A DNA stretch of 7,447 nucleotides from an uncultured Bacteroidota bacterium (GCA_902514225.1 CABXPN010000047.1:1-7447); one strand, 5' to 3'. Shown: positions 1-5,533, counted from the first letter of the stretch. The notes: generated by a model not told the origin, from the sequence alone. Made by a program: numbers and translations.

Positions 1-88
1 TTAAAGATTCCTTTTCTAGTTTCTCTTGTTCTAATTTATCTTTTTCCTCTGTCTTAAATAGTTTTTTTATTTTATCAAATATTCCCAT
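1..88 (-). CDS. ftsY: Signal recognition particle receptor FtsY, N-terminal fragment (runs off the left edge)
   Basis: Only the first 29 codons are visible, starting at the ATG complementary to 86-88. They begin MGIFDKIKKLF and continue into a highly charged Lys/Glu stretch. A short amphipathic start followed by a charged linker is how Bacteroidota FtsY proteins begin. The diagnostic NG GTPase domain would lie beyond the window and cannot be checked. FtsY docks the SRP-ribosome complex at the inner membrane for co-translational insertion of membrane proteins. The assignment leans on gene order: rpmG, a DUF4295 protein and then ftsY is the usual arrangement in this phylum. The gene lies 70 nt after the DUF4295 stop, with a U-tailed hairpin in between. 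No TAnnTTTG element is seen in that gap, so it is probably expressed by read-through. The protein identity is inferred from context plus the start. Confidence 0.8.
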   Translation of the reverse strand, partial: MGIFDKIKKLFKTEEKDKLEQEKLEKESL

Positions 89-102
89 AGTATTATAAAT
101 AG

Positions 103-136
103 AAAAAGCTCCTTTCGATTTAATGAAAGAAGCTTT
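103..136 (-). terminator. Hairpin with U-tract between the DUF4295 gene and ftsY (terminator or attenuator)
   Basis: Read on the minus strand, 136-125 pairs with 116-105. This gives a 12-bp stem (AAAGCUUCUUUC with GAAAGGAGCUUU) with an 8-nt loop, and the U-run continues to five U's through 103. The one imperfect pair is a G-U wobble in minus-strand RNA but a C/A mismatch in plus-strand RNA, which argues that the minus-strand transcript is the one that folds. It resembles an intrinsic terminator. However, only about 14 nt separate it from the ftsY start, so full termination would leave ftsY without room for its own promoter. Partial termination that lowers ftsY relative to the ribosomal genes is a reasonable inference. 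Confidence 0.55.
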
Positions 137-158
137 AAGTTAAAAAATTAGTGAAAAA

Positions 159-311
159 TTATTTCTTTGCGAAAAAATCGTTTACTTTATCTTTAGGTAC
201 AATTTCAGATTTAAATGAATAAGAACCATTTCCGTTCTTCACCATTTTTATTGCCTTTGTAAAAGCTTTTGCTCCTTTCTTTTGTAATGATGCTACTGTC
301 TTTTTTGCCAT
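159..311 (-). CDS. DUF4295 family small basic protein (50 aa)
   Basis: This short ORF starts MAKKTVASLQKKG and ends VNDFFAKK. It is lysine-rich and strongly basic, with a central IKMVKNGNGSYSFKSE stretch. That matches my knowledge of DUF4295, a roughly 50-residue protein of Bacteroidota encoded directly after rpmG. The function is not established; its size, charge and position beside ribosomal protein genes suggest a ribosome-associated role, which is inference only. The start lies 6 nt after the rpmG stop, so the two are surely co-transcribed. There is no Shine-Dalgarno sequence. No signal peptide or cysteines are seen. The reading frame is intact. Confidence 0.88.
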   Translation of the reverse strand: MAKKTVASLQKKGAKAFTKAIKMVKNGNGSYSFKSEIVPKDKVNDFFAKK

Positions 312-317
312 TGTTTC

Positions 318-500
318 TTATTTTATTTCTTTATGAACAGTTACCTTCTTCATGATAGGGTTGAATTTTTTCAACTCCATTCTATCAGGTGTATTCTTTT
401 TATTTTTCATTGTAATGTATCTTGATGTTCCTGGCATACCTGAAGCTTTATGCTCTGTACACTCTAAAATCACCTGAACTCTATTTCCTTTTTTTGCCAT
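318..500 (-). CDS. rpmG: 50S ribosomal protein L33 (bL33), zinc-free type
   Basis: The product is 60 aa, the usual length of bL33 in this phylum. The sequence shows the family core: an [17 protein letters not shown] start, a central [19 protein letters not shown] block and a VTVHKEIK end. There is a single cysteine (residue 14) and no CxxC pairs, so this is the zinc-independent (C-minus) form. bL33 sits near the E-site of the large ribosomal subunit. The gene is the first of the rpmG, DUF4295, ftsY run, with a 6-nt gap to the next gene. Upstream, 54 nt separate it from the M1 peptidase stop, and that gap holds an exact -7 promoter element. In most Bacteroidota rpmG directly follows rpmB; here two unrelated genes stand between them. 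Confidence 0.97.
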   Translation of the reverse strand: MAKKGNRVQVILECTEHKASGMPGTSRYITMKNKKNTPDRMELKKFNPIMKKVTVHKEIK

Positions 501-522
501 TTTATCTTTATTTTTCGGACTG

Positions 523-552
523 CAAATTTAATTAAATTATCTTAAAAACAGA
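523..552 (-). promoter_or_regulatory. Predicted Bacteroidota promoter for rpmG, DUF4295 and ftsY
   Basis: The minus strand reads TAAATTTG at 530-523, an exact match to the Bacteroidota -7 element TAnnTTTG. It lies 22 nt upstream of the rpmG ATG. A one-mismatch -33 element (TCTG for TTTG) lies 18 nt further upstream at 552-549, reaching up to the stop of the M1 peptidase gene. The position suits a promoter that lets rpmG be expressed independently of the lipoprotein and peptidase genes. Confidence 0.6.
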
Positions 553-554
553 TA

Positions 555-2207
555 TTATTTTACTTTTTTAATATCTAATAAAAATAATTCTTCTTTTACC
601 TTAAAATCTCTCGAATCTATCTTACCTAAACTCATCTCTTTCCAATCCAAATTAGGAAAAATCCAGAAATCTTCATTTCCTGAATTTACAAGTATTGGCA
701 TATCAAATTCTTTAATTGCTTCCCAACGATACATTAGTGTAATATTTCTTCCTTCTCTTACCAATTTATACTGAAATTCTGGTAATGCAGAGTAATTCAA
801 GTATTGTGAGAAAAAATCTGTTAGATTACATCCACTTCTTTGCATAATATAATCCATTATCTCTTGAGCATCTACAGTTTTGTATTTAAAATTATCTGAA
901 ATCTCTCTAATAATTGAAAACCATAATTGGTCATCATTAATTAAAGTACGTAGAGTATGTAACATTACAGATGCTTTTTGATACATATCTCCACTTCCTT
1001 GATGATTAACATGATAACAGCCAACAATAGGACTTTTATTTCTAATAAATCGTTTTTGATTATTTACATACTCTAACATTTGATCATACCCATACATACA
1101 TTCTACATAAAGAGCTTCTGAATAGGTGCAAAAACCTTCATGAATCCACATATCAGCAATGTCATTTGTAGTGATGGAATTTCCCCACCATTCGTGTCCG
1201 GTTTCATGAATTATTATATAATCAAATTCTAATCCTCCAGAATACCCTAAACTTCCACGATATCCAGGTAAATAGTCGTTTCCGTAAGCAATTGCAGATT
1301 GATGTTCCATTCCTAAGTATGGAGTTTCTACAAGAGCATATCCATCATCCCAAAACGGATATTTTCCTAGAAAAGATTCAAAACACTCCATCATTGGTTT
1401 TACTTGCTCAAAATGAGTTTTTGCTTTTTCTTCATTATATGAAAGAACATAATAACTCAAATCCAAAGTGTCTTCTCGACTAATATATTGATCCTGAAAA
1501 TGAACATAATCTCCAATATTTAAAGTGACATTATAATTATTTATCGGATAAGACACAAACCACTCTGAACGATTTAATGAATCCTGAAGATAATTACTCC
1601 AAATTGTTGTTTCACTTCTAAGGTTGCCATTACAAATTATTTGTAATGGTTTCCTAACAGAAACAGTAATTCTCATACTATCAGGTTCATCTGACTGATG
1701 ATCTTTACATGGCCACCAAACACTAGCTCCTAAACCCTGACAAGAAACTCCAATCCAAGGGTTATTATTCTCATCCGTTTTCCAAGAAAAACCTCCATCC
1801 CAAGGTGCATTTACAGCCTCTCTCGGATAACCGTCATACCAAACTTTAATTTTTAATTTTTCACCTACTCTTAATTCTCTTGAAAAATCAATAAAAACAG
1901 CATCAAATTCTCTAATATAATTTAATTCCTGATCTTCAAATTGGATGAAAAGAATCTCCATATTCAAAGCTAAATCAATTTGCATTCTTTGAAAGTCAGA
2001 TTTAACAGTAAAATAAATTTCGTTAAATGATTGTTCAATAAATTTTTCCTGATCATCTACTGTTACATTCAAGTTGTAATAAGTTATATCATAGCAAGTT
2101 CTTAAATGAGTCAATTCTCCTCTTAACGAATCTTTTCTGGTAAAATCTTGAGAGAAAAGAGAAGAAATATTAAAAAACAATATTATTATAAGAATAAAAT
2201 TTCTCAT
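555..2207 (-). CDS. Secreted M1 family zinc metallopeptidase (aminopeptidase N-like)
   Basis: The 550-aa product has a hydrophobic signal peptide (about residues 1-19, cleavage near SLFSQ), so it acts outside the cytoplasm. It then has the N-terminal beta-sandwich of M1 enzymes, including a WWPCKDH block at 164-170 where the family has a WxPCxDE-type motif. The catalytic gluzincin site is complete: HETGH at 334-338 and the third zinc ligand E357, in exact HExxH-x18-E spacing. GMEH at 299-302 takes the place of the GAMEN exopeptidase motif, with E301 the expected amino-terminus binder. Y409, in a YQKASVMLHTLR context, is the probable transition-state tyrosine. The large C-terminal helical domain of longer M1 enzymes is absent; this short form is common in Bacteroidota. 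It should remove N-terminal amino acids from peptides. It starts 29 nt after the lipoprotein stop with no promoter element seen, so the two probably share a transcript. The substrate is unknown. Confidence 0.93.
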   Translation of the reverse strand: MRNFILIIILFFNISSLFSQDFTRKDSLRGELTHLRTCYDITYYNLNVTVDDQEKFIEQSFNEIYFTVKSDFQRMQIDLALNMEILFIQFEDQELNYIREFDAVFIDFSRELRVGEKLKIKVWYDGYPREAVNAPWDGGFSWKTDENNNPWIGVSCQGLGASVWWPCKDHQSDEPDSMRITVSVRKPLQIICNGNLRSETTIWSNYLQDSLNRSEWFVSYPINNYNVTLNIGDYVHFQDQYISREDTLDLSYYVLSYNEEKAKTHFEQVKPMMECFESFLGKYPFWDDGYALVETPYLGMEHQSAIAYGNDYLPGYRGSLGYSGGLEFDYIIIHETGHEWWGNSITTNDIADMWIHEGFCTYSEALYVECMYGYDQMLEYVNNQKRFIRNKSPIVGCYHVNHQGSGDMYQKASVMLHTLRTLINDDQLWFSIIREISDNFKYKTVDAQEIMDYIMQRSGCNLTDFFSQYLNYSALPEFQYKLVREGRNITLMYRWEAIKEFDMPILVNSGNEDFWIFPNLDWKEMSLGKIDSRDFKVKEELFLLDIKKVK

Positions 2208-2236
2208 AAAATAGATGTAATTTTTAGAAATAAAAT

Positions 2237-2755
2237 TTATTTATGTAAATCAATTTCACAGTTGATAGATTGGCTGCCAACTAATGGAATCTCAAAAGAA
2301 TATGTTAGTTCCATTTCTCCTGTATTATCTAAATTAACTAAACCACTTCCTGAAACATTTACATCAATTGGAAGTCCTAACCCTAAATCAAGAGAAACGG
2401 TCTGATTTTCAACAGTAATATTTCCATCATTGTCTATCTTACCTGAAACAACAGTCCCATCAATATCAATAAATAAACCATTATTCTCTTCACCTTGTAC
2501 ATTAATTGAATCTGGTAATTGCTCATCAATAGACATAGTTTGACCGAATACTGATATTTCCTCACAAACAGGATCAATTGCCCACATTCCTTGTGCAATA
2601 TCATATGCGTATAAACAAGAACCATCATCTTTTTTAGCATCAGGGTTGTATGTCATAGAATTCGGATCCATACATCCCGGTTCCTTCTTACATGAGGTAA
2701 AAGTAACTGAAAAAGATAAAAATAGAAGTAAAAAGAAATTTGTATTTGTTTTCAT
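2237..2755 (-). CDS. Small lipoprotein of unknown function with a GC-x-D...DDGSC module
   Basis: The 172-aa product begins MKTNTNFFLLLFLSFSVTFTSC, a lipoprotein signal peptide with probable lipidated Cys22. I chose this ATG rather than an in-frame one at 2809 because the upstream start would add 18 residues before the signal peptide and would lie inside a hairpin. Directly after the lipobox, residues 27-47 form a 21-residue module bounded by C28 and C47, with aspartates near its end. The same module occurs twice in the large T9SS protein of this window. The rest (about 52-172) is acidic, rich in alternating hydrophobic residues and glycine, with C64 and C166 as a possible disulfide. It looks like a small beta-rich domain of the kind found in Bacteroidota surface lipoproteins. 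I recognise no function. It precedes the M1 peptidase, probably in one transcription unit. Confidence 0.85.
   Translation of the reverse strand: MKTNTNFFLLLFLSFSVTFTSCKKEPGCMDPNSMTYNPDAKKDDGSCLYAYDIAQGMWAIDPVCEEISVFGQTMSIDEQLPDSINVQGEENNGLFIDIDGTVVSGKIDNDGNITVENQTVSLDLGLGLPIDVNVSGSGLVNLDNTGEMELTYSFEIPLVGSQSINCEIDLHK
2615..2677 (-). repeat. 21-residue GC-x-D...DDGSC module in the lipoprotein
   Basis: Residues 27-47 of the lipoprotein start GCMD and end KKDDGSC, with Tyr at module position 10 and Ala at position 14. Length and key positions equal those of the two modules in the T9SS protein at 6320-6382 and 6677-6739. The two cysteines, 19 residues apart, could close a disulfide loop, and the acidic end could bind calcium; both are inference. 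Confidence 0.75.
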
Positions 2756-2783
2756 TATTATGTTTTTAAAAAAGTTGGTTAAT

Positions 2784-2816
2784 AAAAAAGTTGTCATCAA
2801 AGATAACAACTTTTTT
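2784..2816 (-). terminator. Strong intrinsic-terminator hairpin after rpmB
   Basis: Positions 2816-2802 and 2798-2784 form a 15-bp stem on the minus strand, with a 3-nt UUU loop and U6 at the 3' end. The only non-Watson-Crick pair is a G-U wobble in minus-strand RNA (C/A in plus-strand RNA), so the minus transcript is the one that folds well. It lies 20 nt after the rpmB stop and 28 nt before the chosen lipoprotein start, where it should end the rpmB transcript. The stem is mostly A-U, so its strength depends on length more than on G-C content. Confidence 0.75.
2798..2805 (-). promoter_or_regulatory. Possible -7 element for the lipoprotein and M1 peptidase genes
   Basis: The minus strand reads TATCTTTG here, an exact TAnnTTTG match lying 42 nt before the lipoprotein ATG. 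It occupies the loop and top of the terminator hairpin, so transcripts started here would begin within the descending arm and would not contain the whole hairpin. No TTTG or TTG is seen at the expected -33 position, which weakens the call. Confidence 0.4.
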
Positions 2817-2836
2817 AAAACTATATATAATATATA

Positions 2837-3076
2837 TTAAACTAATGTGTTCCCGTTTGCTTTAGCCTCTGCCAAAACTGAGGAAATTCCTTTTTTATTA
2901 ATTGTTCTAAGTGCATTTGCAGAAACCTTTAATACAATCCACTCACCCGTTTCTGGTACAAAGAATTTTTTAGTATGTAAATTAGGGTAAAACTTTCTTT
3001 TTGTATGGTTTTTTGCATGAGAAACATTGTTCCCTACCATTACTTTTTTTCCTGTTATTTCGCAAATTCTTGCCAT
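2837..3076 (-). CDS. rpmB: 50S ribosomal protein L28 (bL28)
   Basis: The 79-aa product starts MARICEITGKKVMVGNNVSHAK and contains the family landmarks TKRKFYPNLH (about 25-34) and VSANALRTINKKG (about 51-63). The length is normal for the bL28 of Bacteroidota. There is a single cysteine and no zinc-binding CxxC pair. bL28 is a large-subunit protein needed for late assembly. The gene has its own predicted promoter overlapping the end of pncC upstream and a strong hairpin terminator downstream, so it appears to be transcribed alone. This differs from the usual rpmB-rpmG arrangement. The start is the only reasonable ATG and has no Shine-Dalgarno sequence. Confidence 0.97.
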   Translation of the reverse strand: MARICEITGKKVMVGNNVSHAKNHTKRKFYPNLHTKKFFVPETGEWIVLKVSANALRTINKKGISSVLAEAKANGNTLV

Positions 3077-3100
3077 GATTCTTTAATTATTTTGAGGTCG

Positions 3101-3134
3101 CAAATATAAATAGTTTCTTTTATTTATCACCAAA
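3101..3134 (-). promoter_or_regulatory. Predicted Bacteroidota promoter for rpmB
   Basis: The minus strand has TATATTTG at 3108-3101, an exact TAnnTTTG -7 element 24 nt before the rpmB ATG. TTTG at 3134-3131 serves as a -33 element with a 22-nt spacer, inside the reported flavobacterial range. The -33 part lies within the last codons of pncC. This is the most complete promoter match in the window. Confidence 0.68.
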
Positions 3135-3599
3135 AATATAAAATTTTATTTCAGAAAGTAAAAACTCTAATGATTTATCTATTATTTGAGTTGTTATTTC
3201 TTCTCTATCTCCATGAAAATGAAATTTTTTAACAGAGTTATTTTTAGGTGTATTTATCGAAATAAAAACTTTACCTACATCTTTTCCTGTCGGACCAGCA
3301 TATCCTGTGGTTGACACAGAAAAATCAGAATTAAACTTTTCTGCAACTCCTAAAGACATCTGTGATACTACAATTTCGCTTACTTCCGTGAATTTATTTA
3401 TATCAATTTCTGAAACACCTAAATCTCTTATTTTACTCTTATTACTATAAGAAACAATACCCCCTAAAAAGTAAACTGAACTTCCAGATATTCTGCAAAT
3501 TTCTGAAGAAATACCACCAGCAGAACAACTTTCTGCTACAGATAACGTTAAATTGCTTTCCGATAAAAATTTTCCTATTTCAGAAGAAAGAGATTGCAT
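3120..3599 (-). CDS. pncC: Nicotinamide-nucleotide amidohydrolase PncC (stand-alone CinA C-terminal domain)
   Basis: The 159-aa product matches the CinA C-terminal domain from end to end. It shows the AESC-x-AGG active-site motif at 22-29, GGIVSYSNKSK at 46-56, a VSE at 73-75 and the TGYAGPTG glycine-rich loop at 98-105. This family hydrolyses the amide of nicotinamide mononucleotide to give nicotinate mononucleotide and ammonia, recycling pyridine nucleotides in the cytoplasm. The N-terminal molybdopterin-binding-like domain of full-length CinA (about 415 aa in total) is absent; the gene upstream is a universal stress protein ending 3 nt before this start, so there is no room for it. Many Bacteroidota carry the full-length form next to rpmB, so this looks like a reduced version. 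It is almost certainly co-transcribed with the stress protein gene. The catalytic activity is inferred from family membership. Confidence 0.9.
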   Translation of the reverse strand: MQSLSSEIGKFLSESNLTLSVAESCSAGGISSEICRISGSSVYFLGGIVSYSNKSKIRDLGVSEIDINKFTEVSEIVVSQMSLGVAEKFNSDFSVSTTGYAGPTGKDVGKVFISINTPKNNSVKKFHFHGDREEITTQIIDKSLEFLLSEIKFYIFGDK

Positions 3600-3602
3600 T
3601 TC

Positions 3603-4490
3603 TTAAAAAGCAATAGATGGTTTTGATCTGTGAAGTCTTGCTTTTGGGTGTATGCTCATCACAGGAATTTCAGAATTGTAAATTAAAGACCTAGCAGTAA
3701 CAGATAAATTATCAGATAAGGATTCTTCCTTTTTTGTCATAATCATAACTAAATCAGACTGAAATTTCTTTTCATAATCAAGTACAGCTTCCGCTAATGA
3801 TATTTTCTTTTCTGCTTCTAAAAGTTCTGAAGTGCAATTAACTCCAGCATCCTTTATAAACTTTTCTACCTGATTTATATTCGCTTTAAGTTTTGATCTC
3901 ACTTTTTCATTATCTCTTAATACTACAGAAACAATACGAACTGTAGCATTCCAATATCTGGCATATTCTAAAGCATAAGACACTTTTTCTTTAGTTTCTT
4001 TCTCTAAATCAAGTGGTAATATGATATTTTCACAGCCATCTTTATGGTTTTTACCTTTAATGGTAATAACAGGGCATTTTGAAGAACGAACAACTTTTTC
4101 TGCATTCGACCCAATAAATTTCTTTGAAATACCTTTAGGAGCTCCATTTGTTCCCATTACAATTAAGTCTGCAGAGATCATATCTGCAACTTCACATACC
4201 TTTTCATAAACAGAACCTTTAGCTACCATTGTTTCAACATCTACTCCGTATTTCTCAGAATATTCTGAAGCAATTTCATTTAATTTTTCTGTAACTTTAG
4301 TTTTAATCTTCTCTGACTCCATCTCATTAGAGGAGAAAACATCAAACATTGAATGTCTCTCTTCAATTACTGAAAGTAAGAAAACTTCTGAATTTTTAAT
4401 TTTAGCTAAATTGAATGCTTGCCCCATAGCAACCATTGATTGATCAGAAAATCCGGTAGGAATTAAAATTTTACCTGCTGTATTGCTCAT
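3603..4490 (-). CDS. Tandem-domain universal stress protein (UspA family)
   Basis: The 295-aa cytoplasmic protein has two Usp domains, about 5-146 and 153-282. The first starts KILIPTGFSDQS and keeps a nucleotide-binding signature: G113-x2-G116, then G127-S128 followed by NAEKVVRSSKCPV. The spacing between the second glycine and GS is 10 residues rather than the usual 9. The second domain keeps the fold pattern (ENIILPLD start, IPVMSIHPK end) but has no glycine motif, so it probably does not bind ATP. Usp proteins help cells survive starvation and stress, and the exact partner is rarely known. It is the first gene of a two-gene unit with pncC (3-nt gap) and is divergent from the phosphorylase gene across 41 nt holding an exact -7 element. 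The C-terminal tail is basic. Confidence 0.92.
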   Translation of the reverse strand: MSNTAGKILIPTGFSDQSMVAMGQAFNLAKIKNSEVFLLSVIEERHSMFDVFSSNEMESEKIKTKVTEKLNEIASEYSEKYGVDVETMVAKGSVYEKVCEVADMISADLIVMGTNGAPKGISKKFIGSNAEKVVRSSKCPVITIKGKNHKDGCENIILPLDLEKETKEKVSYALEYARYWNATVRIVSVVLRDNEKVRSKLKANINQVEKFIKDAGVNCTSELLEAEKKISLAEAVLDYEKKFQSDLVMIMTKKEESLSDNLSVTARSLIYNSEIPVMSIHPKARLHRSKPSIAF

Positions 4491-4497
4491 AATTTAT

Positions 4498-4505
4498 TAC
4501 TTTTG
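4498..4505 (+). promoter_or_regulatory. Possible -7 element for the uridine-phosphorylase-like gene
   Basis: TACTTTTG is an exact TAnnTTTG match 26 nt before the phosphorylase ATG. No good TTG is found 17-23 nt upstream. It lies 6 nt from the oppositely oriented element of the stress protein gene, so the two promoters would overlap. Confidence 0.42.
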
Positions 4506-4517
4506 ATTTTGCAAAAT
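4506..4517. repeat. 12-bp perfect palindrome between divergent starts
   Basis: ATTTTGCAAAAT is a perfect inverted repeat placed between the two divergent -7 elements, overlapping the minus-strand one. It could be an operator for a dimeric regulator. AT-rich DNA produces such palindromes easily, so this is a weak call. Confidence 0.3.
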
Positions 4518-4546
4518 TACATATTAATTATATGAAAGCCATCAAA
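4512..4546 (-). promoter_or_regulatory. Predicted promoter for the universal stress protein and pncC genes
   Basis: The minus strand reads TAATTTTG at 4519-4512, an exact TAnnTTTG -7 element 21 nt before the stress protein ATG. TTTG at 4546-4543, inside the first codons of the divergent phosphorylase gene, would be a -33 element with a 23-nt spacer, at the upper end of the reported range. Confidence 0.55.
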
Positions 4547-5392
4547 GATACAGAATTAATAATTACCAAAGATAAAAAAATTTATCATCTAAATATTGAT
4601 AAATCTGAAATTGTAAATGATATTATTTTAGTAGGAGATCAAGATAGAGTGTCTCAAATAAGCAACCACTTTGATGAAATTACACACAAAGTACAACACC
4701 GAGAATTTGTAACACATACTGGAACTTATAAAGGAAAAAAGATAAGTGCAATTTCTACAGGGATTGGATGCGATAATATTGATATTGTTATAAATGAACT
4801 AGACGCTCTTGTAAATATTGATTTTGAAACAAGAATCATAAATCCTGAAAAGAAAAAACTGAACCTTATCCGATTAGGTACATCTGGTTCTTTGCAAGCT
4901 GACATTCTGGTAGATTCTTTTTTAATTAGCGAATACGCAATTGGTTTTGATGGACTAGCACATTTTCATGAAAATACAGATTGTATTGAAAAAGAGATGA
5001 GTGAGGCTTTTATAAAACATTCTGATTGGCCACAAAAACTTCCTGATCCATATATAATAAAAGCATCTGAAAATTTATTACAAAAGTTTAAGGGGTATAA
5101 TAAAGGAATAACAGCAACTGCACCTGGGTTTTACGCTCCGCAAGGGAGAGAAATAAGATTAAAATCTGCTATACCTAATATGCACGAAAGCTTAAATACT
5201 TTTAATTATAACGATAACCGAATTACAAATTTTGAAATGGAAAGCTCTGCACTCTATTATTTAGGGCAAAGTTTAGGACACAATACCATAACAATCTGTG
5301 CTATTATTGGGAACAGAGTAAGCAAAACTCAATCCGAAAATTATAAAGAAACTGTAGAAGAACTTATAATTGAAGTGTTAGATAAAATCTAA
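4532..5392 (+). CDS. Nucleoside phosphorylase, uridine phosphorylase-like
   Basis: The 286-aa product belongs to the PNP/UDP phosphorylase family, which splits nucleosides with phosphate into a base and ribose-1-phosphate. Phosphate-site motifs are GDQDR at 35-39, STGIG at 75-79 and RLGTSG at 114-119. FEMES at 234-238 is the ribose-binding element. From memory of the E. coli uridine phosphorylase site (His8, Phe162, Gln166, Arg168), the matching residues here are H19 in YHL, F200, Q204 and R206 in FYAPQGR. That favours uridine over purine nucleosides. It is longer than the E. coli enzyme (about 253 aa), with extra residues at the N-terminus and around 95-110 and 140-175, as is common in Bacteroidota homologues. 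No signal peptide is seen, so it is cytosolic, in pyrimidine salvage. It is divergent from the stress protein gene and ends 7 nt from the convergent 43-aa gene. Confidence 0.9.
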   Translation: MKAIKDTELIITKDKKIYHLNIDKSEIVNDIILVGDQDRVSQISNHFDEITHKVQHREFVTHTGTYKGKKISAISTGIGCDNIDIVINELDALVNIDFETRIINPEKKKLNLIRLGTSGSLQADILVDSFLISEYAIGFDGLAHFHENTDCIEKEMSEAFIKHSDWPQKLPDPYIIKASENLLQKFKGYNKGITATAPGFYAPQGREIRLKSAIPNMHESLNTFNYNDNRITNFEMESSALYYLGQSLGHNTITICAIIGNRVSKTQSENYKETVEELIIEVLDKI

Positions 5393-5399
5393 AATTGTA

Positions 5400-5531
5400 T
5401 TACAAACTATTTTTTGTAACCCAATATCTGAACGCAATTATTAACTTCTGAAAATTATTTAATTTTGTTAAATCTTTTCCTATCATTGATGGTAAAATCA
5501 AACTATTTAACCTTGCAAGTACCTTAAACAT
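5400..5531 (-). CDS. Small conserved-looking basic protein (43 aa), often labelled SsrA-binding protein in flavobacteria
   Basis: An intact frame with ATG at 5531-5529 and TAA at 5402-5400 encodes 43 residues starting MFKVLARLNSLILPS and ending AFRYWVTKNSL. It fills nearly all of the space between the T9SS gene (stop 2 nt upstream) and the convergent phosphorylase gene (7 nt away). The layout, a hydrophobic start, LPS, KDLxKL, then a QK-II-RYWVT block, resembles a family of 40-50 residue proteins I recall from Flavobacteriales genomes, sometimes annotated as SsrA-binding protein. It has none of the SmpB fold, so that name should not be trusted. It is basic and could form one amphipathic helix. 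No -7 element was seen nearby, so it may be transcribed from the T9SS gene. The function is unknown. The family match is from memory; the frame is seen directly. Confidence 0.72.
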   Translation of the reverse strand: MFKVLARLNSLILPSMIGKDLTKLNNFQKLIIAFRYWVTKNSL

Positions 5532-5533
5532 AT

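Noticed and set aside
109..113. AGGAG on the minus strand upstream of ftsY, resembling a Shine-Dalgarno site
   Set aside because: It is about 20 nt from the start, lies inside the hairpin stem, and Bacteroidota rarely use such sites.
1292..1483. Plus-strand ORF of 63 codons opposite the M1 peptidase
   Set aside because: It lies wholly within a clear catalytic gene on the other strand, has no recognisable motif and no promoter; it is an antisense shadow.
2148..2405. Plus-strand ORF of 85 codons opposite the lipoprotein and the peptidase start
   Set aside because: It spans two well-supported minus-strand genes and has an unlikely composition; antisense shadow.
2756..2809. In-frame upstream ATG that would extend the lipoprotein by 18 residues
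   Set aside because: It would bury the lipoprotein signal peptide behind extra residues and the start would lie within the terminator hairpin; the ATG at 2755 gives a textbook lipobox.
4021..4209. Plus-strand ORF of 62 codons opposite the universal stress protein
   Set aside because: It is fully covered by conserved Usp domain 1 on the other strand.
5400..5419. Inverted repeat TTACAAA / TTTGTAA at the convergent gene ends
   Set aside because: Only 7 A/T-rich pairs with a 6-nt loop and no proper U-tract on either strand; too weak to call a bidirectional terminator.
5400..5531. SmpB (SsrA-binding protein) as the name for the 43-aa gene
   Set aside because: SmpB is about 150 aa with a beta-barrel fold; nothing of that is present, so the label was not adopted.
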